Source of the DNA: Alitta virens
Taxonomy: Eukaryota; Annelida; Polychaeta; Phyllodocida; Nereididae
Length of the DNA stretch: 64,000 bases
Direction of reading: 5' to 3'
NCBI GenBank assembly: GCA_932294295.1
Contig: OW028585.1
Coordinates: 12,472,271-12,536,270 of the forward strand
The notes below the pieces were generated by a model. It was not told the DNA's origin and made no database searches. It saw only the letters and a program-made list of their open reading frames with translations. The first letter of the stretch is position 1, and each line of letters begins with the position of its first letter. A program made the translations under genes and the position numbers. Shown in pieces: positions 51,100 through 62,600 of the stretch.

Positions 51100-52970
51100 T
51101 TTATTTGATTAAATTGTGTTTATTTATTTACCTTTTTACCCAGGCTACTAAATGAGAGCATCTCTTTATTTTAGACCCAGCTTGAAATCAGGAAAATACG
51201 TTTAGTACAAATTTATTAACAAGCGGCGTTCAATTTTTGTACAACGGTATTTAAAAAATATTAACCATATTTACAACACTGTGACACACTTTATAAAGCT
51301 TTTGACATTCGCAGAGTATTGCAAAGTTCAAGGTGAACATATTTACATACAAAACAATGGGACATTTATCATCAGAGATTTAAATTAATAATAAAAAGAA
51401 TTGATGACAACATGAAATGAATTATGAACATATGAGCAACAGACACAATGTGTCAGGTTGGTCTATGAAGTGCAAATCAATGTATATATATATTAAAAAA
51501 AAACATGTATACACTTCGCTAATTAAATTAACAAAAATAAAAATAAGTTAATTGAACTACAAGGGACTTTTAACCACCTATAAATTCTGAACATGACAAA
51601 CATTATTCAACGATATTGTTTATATCAACTCCACATTAAAAATCTAGGGTAGTTGGCGAGATGAGGGTGTCTTATGAAGTCATTAATTCACACAAATTTA
51701 GTGTGCCTTGATTAATAAAGGTAATTTTCAACTGTTTGATAGCATCTTAGAAAATTGCAAATTTGACAGACAGTGCAACTTTGATATCCACTTGATTTTT
51801 GGTAATATTTTATCATAAATGACATAAATGACATGAGTGCAGCAAGCAGCACAAAATGGACAGAAATGTTCTCAACACTTCAACTCCCAACCGTCTACCC
51901 GATAATACCCTTTTTGGGAAAGACATAACTTGAAGTTTGCTATATGCTCCATTGTAATTTCTGCTGCTTCTTTGTGACCATAACAAATAGCCATAATGAT
52001 GACAAAAATGGCAAAAAATTATCAGTGCAAAGATAAGAAACTTGAAGTTAATTGGCACAGAGAGGGGTTTTTATGGGTTAGAAAGTTGGGCTTTGACTTT
52101 TTGGTAACATTTATATATCTATTTTGTGCTTCTCCATGACATAAATGTCAAAATAAAACCAAAATAACCAGTGGATATTTATTTTGGATTATACTATAAC
52201 TAACGGAATAGATAATTGGAGGCAGAAGGCACATTTTTTTCGTAATAAACACAGATTAAATGGATTTCTTTCAAACGAGCTTTTCCTAATTTAGTTTTTC
52301 AATACTGTATCACATGTCCAAATTATACAGAGCACAGTCGACATAAAACAATCGTTACTGCAGAGGACAAAAATTCAGACTTAATTGGCTAAACCATATT
52401 ATACAATTTGCAACTGACTAAAATAAATTTCATTCACTCAATATAAAATACAGATATAATGAAATAATAACATAGAACCAAACAGATATCAATGACAAAC
52501 TAAAAATGTTACAAACTATATTTTTTACTCCTGTTGCCGTAAAATCAATAAATTATTCTTAAAGTGCGCCAGCTAATCGCATCAGTTTGGAGTTGTCTAT
52601 CGGCAAAACTTTTCCATACCCAGTACTGCCCACTCAGTGTAATATCAAAATGCGAAAGAATAGACTATTTCAGAAACTTTATCAAGAATTTACCTAACTG
52701 ATTATGTACATCCATTTTGTGTTTCCTTTATTAAAAAAAGTAATAATAAATTCTCCCCGAAGTTTCGAAGAGCTATGTATGCCTTTTAACAACTTGTTTG
52801 ACTACTTTTGAAACTTGTTTAAATTTGACAAAAATAATATCTTTACTCGAAAGTAGAGACTACAGTTATCAATATATCTCGCATAATATGCCTCAATTTC
52901 TATTATATTTTGTCTCTTTTAGTCCAATTATTTGTTAGTAAACTGTGGGTATGTTCAATTTGATCAGGGC
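51100..52970. other. Intergenic stretch between MGAT5 and the Ig gene
   Basis: AT-rich. Apart from the MITE half at 51678-51783 I see no feature. The MGAT5 3' UTR may extend into its right end. Confidence 0.5.
51678..51783. mobile_element. Half copy of the TTAA-type MITE
   Basis: TTAATTCACACAAATTTAG, GATTAATAAAGGTAATTTTC, AACTGTTTGATAGC and TTTGACAGACAGTGCAACTT match 36848-36945 almost base for base. The left half is missing. Confidence 0.65.
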
Positions 52971-52974
52971 ATCA

Positions 52975-53180
52975 TCATGGATAGATAGATAGATATGGAA
53001 AGTGCAGCCCTCTAAGGCAAGTTCTTGCCGCTATCGATGATTGATTGATAAGGTGAGAGAGAGAGGAGTCCACCCATGTCACTCATTTACCCCATGGGTG
53101 GGGTCTTTTACTTGCCTCAGCATAGACACTGAGCACAATACAACAACCAATTAGCTGGCACATTGAGCAACAAAATCAAA
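52975..53180 (-). mobile_element. tRNA-derived SINE, family 2, tail half with GATA repeat
   Basis: (GATA)4 then TATGGAAAGTGCAGCCCTCT, AAGGCAAGTTCTTGCCGCTA, GGTGAGAGAGAGAGGAGTC, the CCCCATGGGTGGGGTCTTTT core and AGACACTGAGCACAA. The head half is missing. It lies about 280 bp past the MGAT5 stop codon. Confidence 0.7.
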
Positions 53181-53456
53181 AACGGGTCGCAGACATAAAA
53201 TCATGATAATATGAAGAAAAAACAAGTACAGTACTTAATATGACAATTTCCATCCTAATTAAACCATTTAATGCATAAAATTAATTATCTGAATCAGCAA
53301 TACAGCGATCCTGTTGTCGCCGCCGTTTAAGTCATTACAACAATGAAAGTTATTCCATTAAATTATTGAAAAATAGACTAAAAATATAATAGTATAATAG
53401 TGATAATTATAAAATCATCATAAATATTATAAAATACATCCTAGTTGAAATTACTA

Positions 53457-53713
53457 TCACAAGCACTTCTTGCACATGGCCGTTTGTCCTTCGATAAAGT
53501 CACGACAAGGGCAAAGTCTCGCTAAGTCTGGGTGTTCTCCGACACAAGAAAATAACATCGGATGTTGCTGTAGTATGCATTGACTGGAGTCGGGTCTAAA
53601 TGCTGGGAAATAAATGTCCTCCACTCGTTTCAGACTGTTACAAGTACCAATGTTCTTCTCCAACGTTTCTTGCGAGTTTAAACGAGTAAAATGTGACGGT
53701 TCGCAGATCATGC
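53457..53713 (-). CDS. MGAT5: MGAT5 terminal coding exon with stop codon
   Basis: 257 nt: GC + 84 codons + TGA at 53459-53457. It encodes MICEPSHFTRLNSQETLEKN through LFSCVGEHPDLARLCPCRDF and IEGQTAMCKKCL, the Cys-rich C-terminus that ends the known enzymes. The acceptor is TTTCAG|GC. The 3' UTR is not resolved. One AATAAA on this strand at 52727-52732, about 725 bp after the stop, is a weak candidate poly(A) signal. Confidence 0.95.
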
Positions 53714-56637
53714 CTGAAATAAATAATAGGCAAAATATCAACATTATTGTTATATTGTGCAAACTACACCTACTAGACGTGAATTTGAGAAAACGGAGAA
53801 TTAGAGCTATCAATTTTTCCAACTAATCATAAAAAAAGTGGCAAGGAGACCAATAATATAGCTTTTCTGAATCCAATAAAACTCTACATTGGACAAACTT
53901 CCATCCACTATTTGTTATATTCTAGTTAGGGCTGTTCCATTAAAAAAAAGGAAGGTGGACAGGATAATTTTCAGACCCCTCCACCCTCCTTTTGGTTTTT
54001 TGACAGACCCACCCACCCCCTTTTTTTCTTTTTTGGAGAACACCCCCCCCCCCCCCTTTTTAAAAAACCTTCCTGTCAACCCCCCCCCCCCCTTCCCCTT
54101 TTTTTTAAAAAAAGGAGCAGCCCTGACAAATTCCTCTGATAGGCTCTGTTCACACCTCAGTCATTTTGTCTATGTCTATGCAACAATTGTGACATTACAT
54201 TGTCCATTGTGAGAATGACAACTTTTTCTTTCCGATATAAGTTTTTCTGTACAAAAAGTCACATGGTATGAATGACATGACAACTTTCTCTTTCTGATAT
54301 AAGTTTTTCTATACAAATAATTATTTTAAAATCCAATATAACAAACTATTGAACAGTCACATGGTATTAATGAAGAGATATGACTGGACAAGGACATTTC
54401 ATTTGAAAAAATGTCAGAACTAAGTTGAAATAGCAATTCCACTTACTGCTAAACATACATGCCTCCTTGCATGACTGACCCTGACGGCCGACGATGAAAG
54501 TGACCGCGTCTTCTGGTGGCCACAAGGGGGCGTCCCGGGTGCAGAAATCCTGGTGGCGAATGTAGGCACTAAGACGCTGCAACATGCCCTCTTCCGTAAA
54601 TTCGTAAGGTTGATAGGACTGCACCTGCAATTGTGAAAATTTAACAAATATACAACTAAACTCGACGCATTTGATTTTCTTTTAAATTCTAACTTGACAC
54701 AATCAGAACTGTGTCACCAGCAGTTATGTTCTATTGTGACATCACCAACATCAAAAAGCCCCCTAAACATGCTTAATGGATTAGATAGGTGCGCCACCAG
54801 TCTGAACAGTGAACGAACTGTAATTAAAACTTCGAAATATTTTATTGACAAAGTGAGTCATAAAATGAATAAGCCATTGATTGCATGGTATATCTAGATA
54901 GACAATTTCTAATTTGTTTCGAGTCATTTCACTTACTTTTCCTTCCTGGTGTTCTCTAAGGGCATGTTCAATCGCCTGTTTCACTTGATCAGGCTGATTT
55001 ATATCGACTGTGTATACGTGTGGCTCTTTGATAAAATCTTCGACATACGGGTGTTGACTAGTTAGCTGGAAGAGAGCAATAACAAAAATAAATCTTTCAG
55101 TTTATGATACTCTTTGGTTTGCTATCAATGTGGAGGAAAAGTACCACCAGGGGTCACTGACTACGTAGATGATATGTAATGTTTATGCCTTGATGCTTAT
55201 ATGACCAACTGTCAGAGGCAGACGTAATGATGATATGATAAGGCTGCTTGGAGTCCACACCATGTTACACATTTACACCATGGTTGGGGGTCTTCTACTT
55301 GTCTCAGCATAGACACTGGGTACAAGGCACCTCCAATTTAAAATCTCATGCGATCGACCTACAGCTGGGATATAGCTCATGATGATGTCATCTATGTCAT
55401 GTCACATGTCATCTTCTATGTAACAATTATTTGGTGACATCATCCTATTGTCTTTTATCTGCAATGTTGACAAGTGACCTCTAGTAGCTTTTCTCCGAAT
55501 TATGGAAATCAAGGAATTACATAAAATAGAATGTGCCCGACTCTACCAACATGACATACATTATCAATAATTCCAACTGGATTCATAAACTTCCAGTCTA
55601 ATAATCAGTAATAGCATGTGTCATAGAGGAAGATGTAATGATGCAATGACGGTACAAGTAGCACATTCAACATGATGTGTGTGTGATTAGGGCTTTACGT
55701 CCTGTATTTCTGCACCTGCAGGGCTAATTAGGACAGGCAGAGACTATGGCAATGAGACAAAGGAGGAAACAGCCATCTAACTTAGGCTCAACCGGGAATC
55801 GAACCCAGGACCCAGCTTTTGGAGGCCCAGAGCGCTACCTCTGAGCTAGGCCCCTGCCCTGGGATAATTAGGACAGGCAAAGACTATGGCAATGAGACGA
55901 AGGAGGAAACAGCCATCTAACTTAGGCTCAACCGGGAATCGAACCCAGGACCCAGCTTTTGGAGGCCCAGAGCGCTACCTCTGAGCTAGGCCCCTGCCCT
56001 GGGATAATTAGGACAGGCAAAGACTATGGCAATGAGACGAAGGAGGAAACAGCCATCCAATTTGGCTCGACCGGGAATCGAATCCGGGACCCAGCGGTTG
56101 GAAACCCAGAGCGCTACCTTTGAGCTAGGCCCCCGCCCTATATTCAACATGATCAATGAATGAATGTTTTGACTGGTTGAGAGAACAGGGATTAACCAAT
56201 GAAACTGCTGCATCTATAGGCATTCACAATTTCATGTTGGATATGATATTTGGGCCGCGATGACAAGGCTGGGAGTCGACCCTGTTAACCATTTACCCCA
56301 TGGGTGGGGTATTTTACTTGCCACTAGCATAGACACTGCATGTTGGGACCTTTAGAGGAGACGGTCAATGACTTACTTGACCAGTATGTCGTGTTTTATA
56401 CTGACCTTTCTGACTGTAGGTTTCCCCTTAAAAAATTTTGTATTTTCCGAGTTATGCGGTGGATTGAACTTGGGGTTGATGAACACGTTGCCATGGGCGA
56501 TGGCTTCCAATGGGGCGGGGCCTTCGTAAGGGAAACCCAAACCAATAAAAATCTGCAAGAAAAATAGAACGTATTAGTGACTTTACAACCTGTATGTACA
56601 TGTATTAAGGTCCATATTTAATACAATGTAGCAATTC

Positions 56638-56669
<32 letters not shown>

Positions 56670-59600
56670 TAGATATATAAATAGATAGATTATACATAGA
56701 CAGATAGATAGTAAGATAGACAGATAGGTAGACAGACAGATAGACAGATAGCTAGAACTAATAACAGCAGTTAAACAAACCAAACTAACCAAACAAATTA
56801 GCAAATATGTCTAGTGGAGTATAAATTAGCTATGTCCCTCATGATCGGGAGTTAACTAACATTTTCGTTGGTTATATCAATTATTGTCGATGCTCAAAAT
56901 GCCTACTCCAATGAATATTCACATGAATACCGTAATATTTCAGATTCTTTATCACACGGAAAAAAGCAAAATTTTACTGGTTACAAACCTTAGATTGTCT
57001 CAGAAGTTTGTGCAATTCCAAGCCGCTGAGGATGCCGTGGTTTTTTACAAAAGATGGGATAGCAGTCTTCTTATCTCCCGGGAAGACCGTTCCGTGAATT
57101 TCAACGTAATTGTTGATAATACTTAAGTACTTCTCCTTTCCCTGTTTAATAGAAAGAAATAATGTGGTTATGAAGTTGGGTCAAGTTTAATATTAACTTA
57201 AATAGTGCCAATGGTGTAGTAACATTGCAGTGATTCGGTTTATTATTATAAAAATATATTGTGATTTTGACCATATTTTTTTAGTTCTGGTGCAGTTAGT
57301 GCAACATTTGTGTAGTTTAGTGGGGGAAAAAATAATAATGAAGAAGTAGTAATTTTTTTTTCTTTGGTTTTGTATTGATGGTATGGTTTAGATTATTTGT
57401 GTTGTTTGCACATGGTTTTTAACACATTGATGCATTTAATCAATCTTCAGACATGCACATTAACATAACCCGCAGCGACGCATGCTGCAAAGGATCCAGA
57501 GGACCTAAAGAAACAAACGAGAGGCCAACAACTCCCAAGTTACACCCTAACAACTTCTACAAGTTCTACAAGTTTGTGACGTCATCAGTTGCATCCAAGC
57601 ATATGACGGGTTTATACTGGACTTGAATCCAGAAATTTACTTCAAATGGGAAGGAAAATGATCACCAGAGTTCAGTGCCACCGAAGCAGATAACAACTGT
57701 TTGATGACGTCATCAATTCAGTGATGTCAATTTTGTGTATATTAAGCGATGACATCATCTGTGATTGACCCGCTTCGGTGGCAGTGCCCTCTGATGGTGT
57801 TTCTCTCCATTGCATTGTTAAAATTTGTTATAGTTCTTCATTAGCCCAAAAAAAAAAACCCCAAAGTTTTGATATTTCTTTCTTTGACCCTCTAAAAAGT
57901 TTCTTGTCACCAAAAACTAATTTATTTTTCAAGGTTGTTGGTCTTCAGTTTTCATAATAACATCATTCATATTCGTTAATGTTGTATTACCAGAATGTCA
58001 AACTCGAATGTACGAAAGGTCTTCCATATATGGAGCATCAACTGCTTGGAATCTACTGCCAGAGATTTTTAAAAACTGTGATAGTATTGAGAGCTTCACA
58101 ACTGGAGCAAAGTTGTACTTTCCATGATTTTATGTCACTGTTTATTTTAATCCTTGTTTTTAATGTAAATATTTTTCATAAACATCATATTTTCCATTCA
58201 ACAAACCATCTTTCTTTAAATCATGTCTTCACACTCACCTGCCACATGTATTCCGCCTTCCCATAAACGACAGCGATATTTTTTCGCTCGATCCCAGCGA
58301 TCATGGAATCATTAATGTGATTTTCGACCACAAACCCCATGAAAGAATTGTCTGGCGAATGAGCTGGAAAATGAAAGTATAAACAGATTGGTGGTAGTAA
58401 TCATGAAAGCTTTTTCAGGTCTTTTTAAACTGTAAATGTAGATTATAAATTAGCGTTTCCAGAATTATAATAGACCCAAAAAATTGATACATTTCACTAA
58501 TTTTAATAATCTCCAACAATAATCTACCTTATCTTTCAGTTATGTCATCAATTACAGTAGAATTCGAATGAATATTTTCAGTAATACTGCTACATAATGC
58601 AATAGCACAAAAAAACCACTTCTGTGGGATAGATAGACAGATAGATAGGTAGATAGGTAGATAGATAGATAGATAGATAGATAGAATAGATAGAATAGAT
58701 AGAGAGATGGATAGATGATAGATAGAAAGATAGACAGATAGATAGATAGATAGATAGATAGATATGGAAAGTGCAGCCCTCTAAGGCAAGTTCTTGCCAC
58801 TAGCAATAGTTGACTGATGACATGGAAGAGGAAGTAATATTTCTCTAAATTTTTAGCTTTTTTATCATAAATATGACTGAAAAACAAATGAATATCAATT
58901 ATGGATTCTAATATACTTACGAAACATAGTGAAGAACTGTTGCGGATGCAGGTTTTGCATCCCCCATTGCGTTTTTAGTTTGTGCGACTTTGCATATGGC
59001 TCCCAGTTGAATGCTGGTTCAGTGCCAAACGAATCGATGATTCGTAATAGGCAACTACAATAAGAGAATATCACATTCAGTAAAATTACTTTACTAAATT
59101 TCTTTATCAAACTAAAATTTTAAAATGATAGTACATTTACAATTCTTTTAGGTCATGAGAATTTTTTGAAACATTCCAAATTGACTTAATTAATATTCAA
59201 AATTTTGATTTTGAAACCAAGACACAAAAGCTTTATTTTCTGAACATTAAGGTCACCGATAAGAAATTAAGCGAAAATATTTTGGTGGAAATTGTACGTA
59301 AAAACTTATGAACATTCCAAACGATGTGACAATGAACAAAATCGCACTCCTACTAGAGACACCTGGTGACTAAAACTAAATATATTTACATCCTGCATTA
59401 AATAAAAATTACCATAATGACAGCGAGTTGTATTAGTACTATTAATTACTCCTTACTATCTTATTACCTACTTTCTAGGTAGTTTAGTGAAAAATGTACA
59501 TTTGACTGAACTTCTATACTGCCTAATAAGTAAGTTTATATATTATATAAATCCTTGTTACTTTGTGTTACCATTGGTTACCCTATAAACACATATTAAA

Positions 59601-62600
59601 TACCATATATGGTATATGCACAAATTTATAATTTTTAGCATTTTGTTTTGTATCAGAATGTAGCCGTTTTCTTGCTACTACTAGCCACATGATCATAACA
59701 CACGGATTATCTACCCAAGGGGTTTTTGTACCTGTGTATTAGTCTCATTTCAGTATATAATATATTATATAACTATCGGCTAAACCAGGTACAAAAACCC
59801 CGTGTTATGAACTACATCACATACCCATGTACGCACAAAAATAATCATTTTAATGGTCATTGCATTGGCTGCTGAGCATGTGCGCTGTCTCAAGCAAGCT
59901 GTGCTTGGTAAGCTCGAGTTTAAAATATGATAAAGTTTTAAATTGCAACATGGCAATAAGAACATAAGTATATTATATTATCATTTAGGTGCGAAAGCTC
60001 ATGCTTAGTGAAAATTTTCTAAAGCTGATATTCTCAAGTTAAATGAATAGATATTATAGCAGAAAATATGGCAAAGTTTCTAAATGTGGATGGCCTTTAT
60101 TATGTGCAACTGGGTGGGTGGGTGGATTAGGGTTTTATGTTTTGTATTTCTGCGCCTGATGGGCTAATTAGGACAGATAGGGACCATGGCAATGAGATGA
60201 TGGACGAAACAGCCATCCAACATAGGCTCGACCGGGAATTGAATCCGGGACCCAGTGGTTGGAAGCCCAGCGCTTCCACTAAGCTAGGCCCCCACTGTGC
60301 AACTAACTGGAACTGATTTCCGAATCGAGCAAGTCTTAAATATGTCTCAAGTAATTACGCAAAGTACACAATTAAAAAAAAAAATAGCAGTACCTGAATT
60401 TTCCGTAACCATTTTTTACTTTTCTTTTGAATTGGGACAAGCCCACAATGTCTGTGTATATCATATCGATGGGTAATTTATCTCGGCTCTGACATTGTGC
60501 TTCGGCGCTTGGCAATTTTGTTAGAATTCTGTAAAATGCAAGGAAATAATACTGGAGTTTTGAGCAATGATTAACCACAAATAAAAACTTCATTTACAGG
60601 CCGAAACCAAACTGGCCCCCTTGTGGTACACCGAAAACCTACAAAACAAACTTTGAAAGTAGGGTCAGCATATATTTGTTGCTATGGCGAAGGTTCTAAG
60701 AAACAGCAACTGGTCATGTGAACAAGAGAGATGTTTAAATAGGATCTTGAGTAAAAAAAAAAATTACCCATCAGTAATACTTTTATGTTTTGGGGGGAAA
60801 TACAGAAAAACTGCAGTTGGGAATCTAATCCGAATTTCGTAACATTATGTTACACCTCCGAGTAGAATTAATCTTAGGCATAAACTGCATATTATTAATC
60901 CGCTCCCAGCTTTAATGTATCCTATGAAATGAGTAAAATGTGAGCAATTAGTGCAAATGCATACTCAGCTAGAAGCCCCATTCAAATGGAAGTGTACAAT
61001 AACAATACAATTTGATAAATTTATGAAGTGTCTTAAATATAAATCGGTTGCGGGTAGCTTGACTATATGGGTCAAATCGTTTCTATATAAGGTAACTTTT
61101 GTTTTCGAACCTTTTTTGGTAATTATGCTCCACCCTTTTTAATTGCAATTAAATATCGCCACATATGCAACAGAATTTACCGCGAGTCATAACTAATCAT
61201 CGTACCATATATAGACTTGTTAATTTTTATCACAATGTGTCTCACCAACCGATATATCTTGAGACTCTCAAATCTTTTCCGTAATATTGATTAAGTTATC
61301 AATAAAGGCAAATGATAAAATGTGGTGTTTTCTTCAGTATGTGACGAGCAATAATATCCAGCTCGAAAAAAGCGTTAGCAATCCAAAAATCACATTACAG
61401 TGATTTCAACATAGCATTAAATGACAAGGCATTTAGAATAAGGCTTCAAGCTGTATATATACTGTGATTACAATCAGTACTTAGAATACCATATTAATTA
61501 TAGATTGCTATGTTATAGTATTCTAAAGTACTATACATTGAACAGGGTTTGCGTAACGAATCTTCAGAAAGTATTCCAGAGTTAACATTTTACTAAAACA
61601 AGGAGTTCATATTGAAAACTAATTCACTGAAATTTGACCAGAATTTTGAGATTTCTCTGACTAAACTATTAATCTTTGGTCTTTCCAATAAATTCCAATT
61701 AAGTTTGATGACATATCATTAAAATTCATTATTCAAACAATTTCCAAGGTTACAGACATTAAGCAAACCCCTTAGAACAAATTCAGTGCCCGCCGACTCC
61801 ATTGAATGTTGCACAAACCTATACTGTTTATAAATATCTTTAAAACGTCGTTTGAACTGACGAAAGCCAATCAGATCAGTGAAAATCAGGTCACCCAATG
61901 TCGCGACCCCACTTGCACATCCGCTTGGCTGGTGTTTCCTCACGAATAGAAGTCTGCGAACTAAGCTAAAATTTAAAGAGAAATTAAGACGGAAAGAAAA
62001 CACCAAAAATCAAGACCATCAGTTGAAGCAGCACTGAAGTTGTCGTAATATTTAGGTGGGCTTAGTTCTGGAAGTTTTTTTTTGGGAATTATAATCACAG
62101 ATTTGGAACCATGCAAAATGTACGTACACCTAACTGACAGAGTGTCATTACCACCTAAAATTTTAAAGAAAGTCTGCAACAAATCTATTTAATTATGACT
62201 TAGTAATAAATAAATGAAATTAACATGTATAAACACACAAATATTACAATCAGGGCCAGATTGAGCAGACGGTGGGTTGCTGGGCTTTAAAAAAAAAAAT
62301 TAAAAAAACAGATTTTCTTCTTTTTCTGAATTCCGGTGTAGGCCATTCCTCATCCTCATTTCCAGGGCTGCTTTGGTCGACCCAATCCGGCCCAGATTAC
62401 AATGCCGAAAATATAGTCCTGCATTCAACACGTTTTTGCACAAATTACTCCTACACCCCCCCCCCCCCCCCATGTCACTATTACACTTCACTGCATAGAA
62501 TGCATCAGTACTTACGCCTGTAGTTGTTCCACTTCACTGGTTATCGTCAAATCGTGTCCGAGGATATATAAGGCAGAAATGATATCGCTCCACTGAACCA

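Noticed and set aside
57660..57790. GATGACGTCATC words as CREB-type sites
   Set aside because: They lie in a short intronic repeat. Nothing else supports a promoter there.
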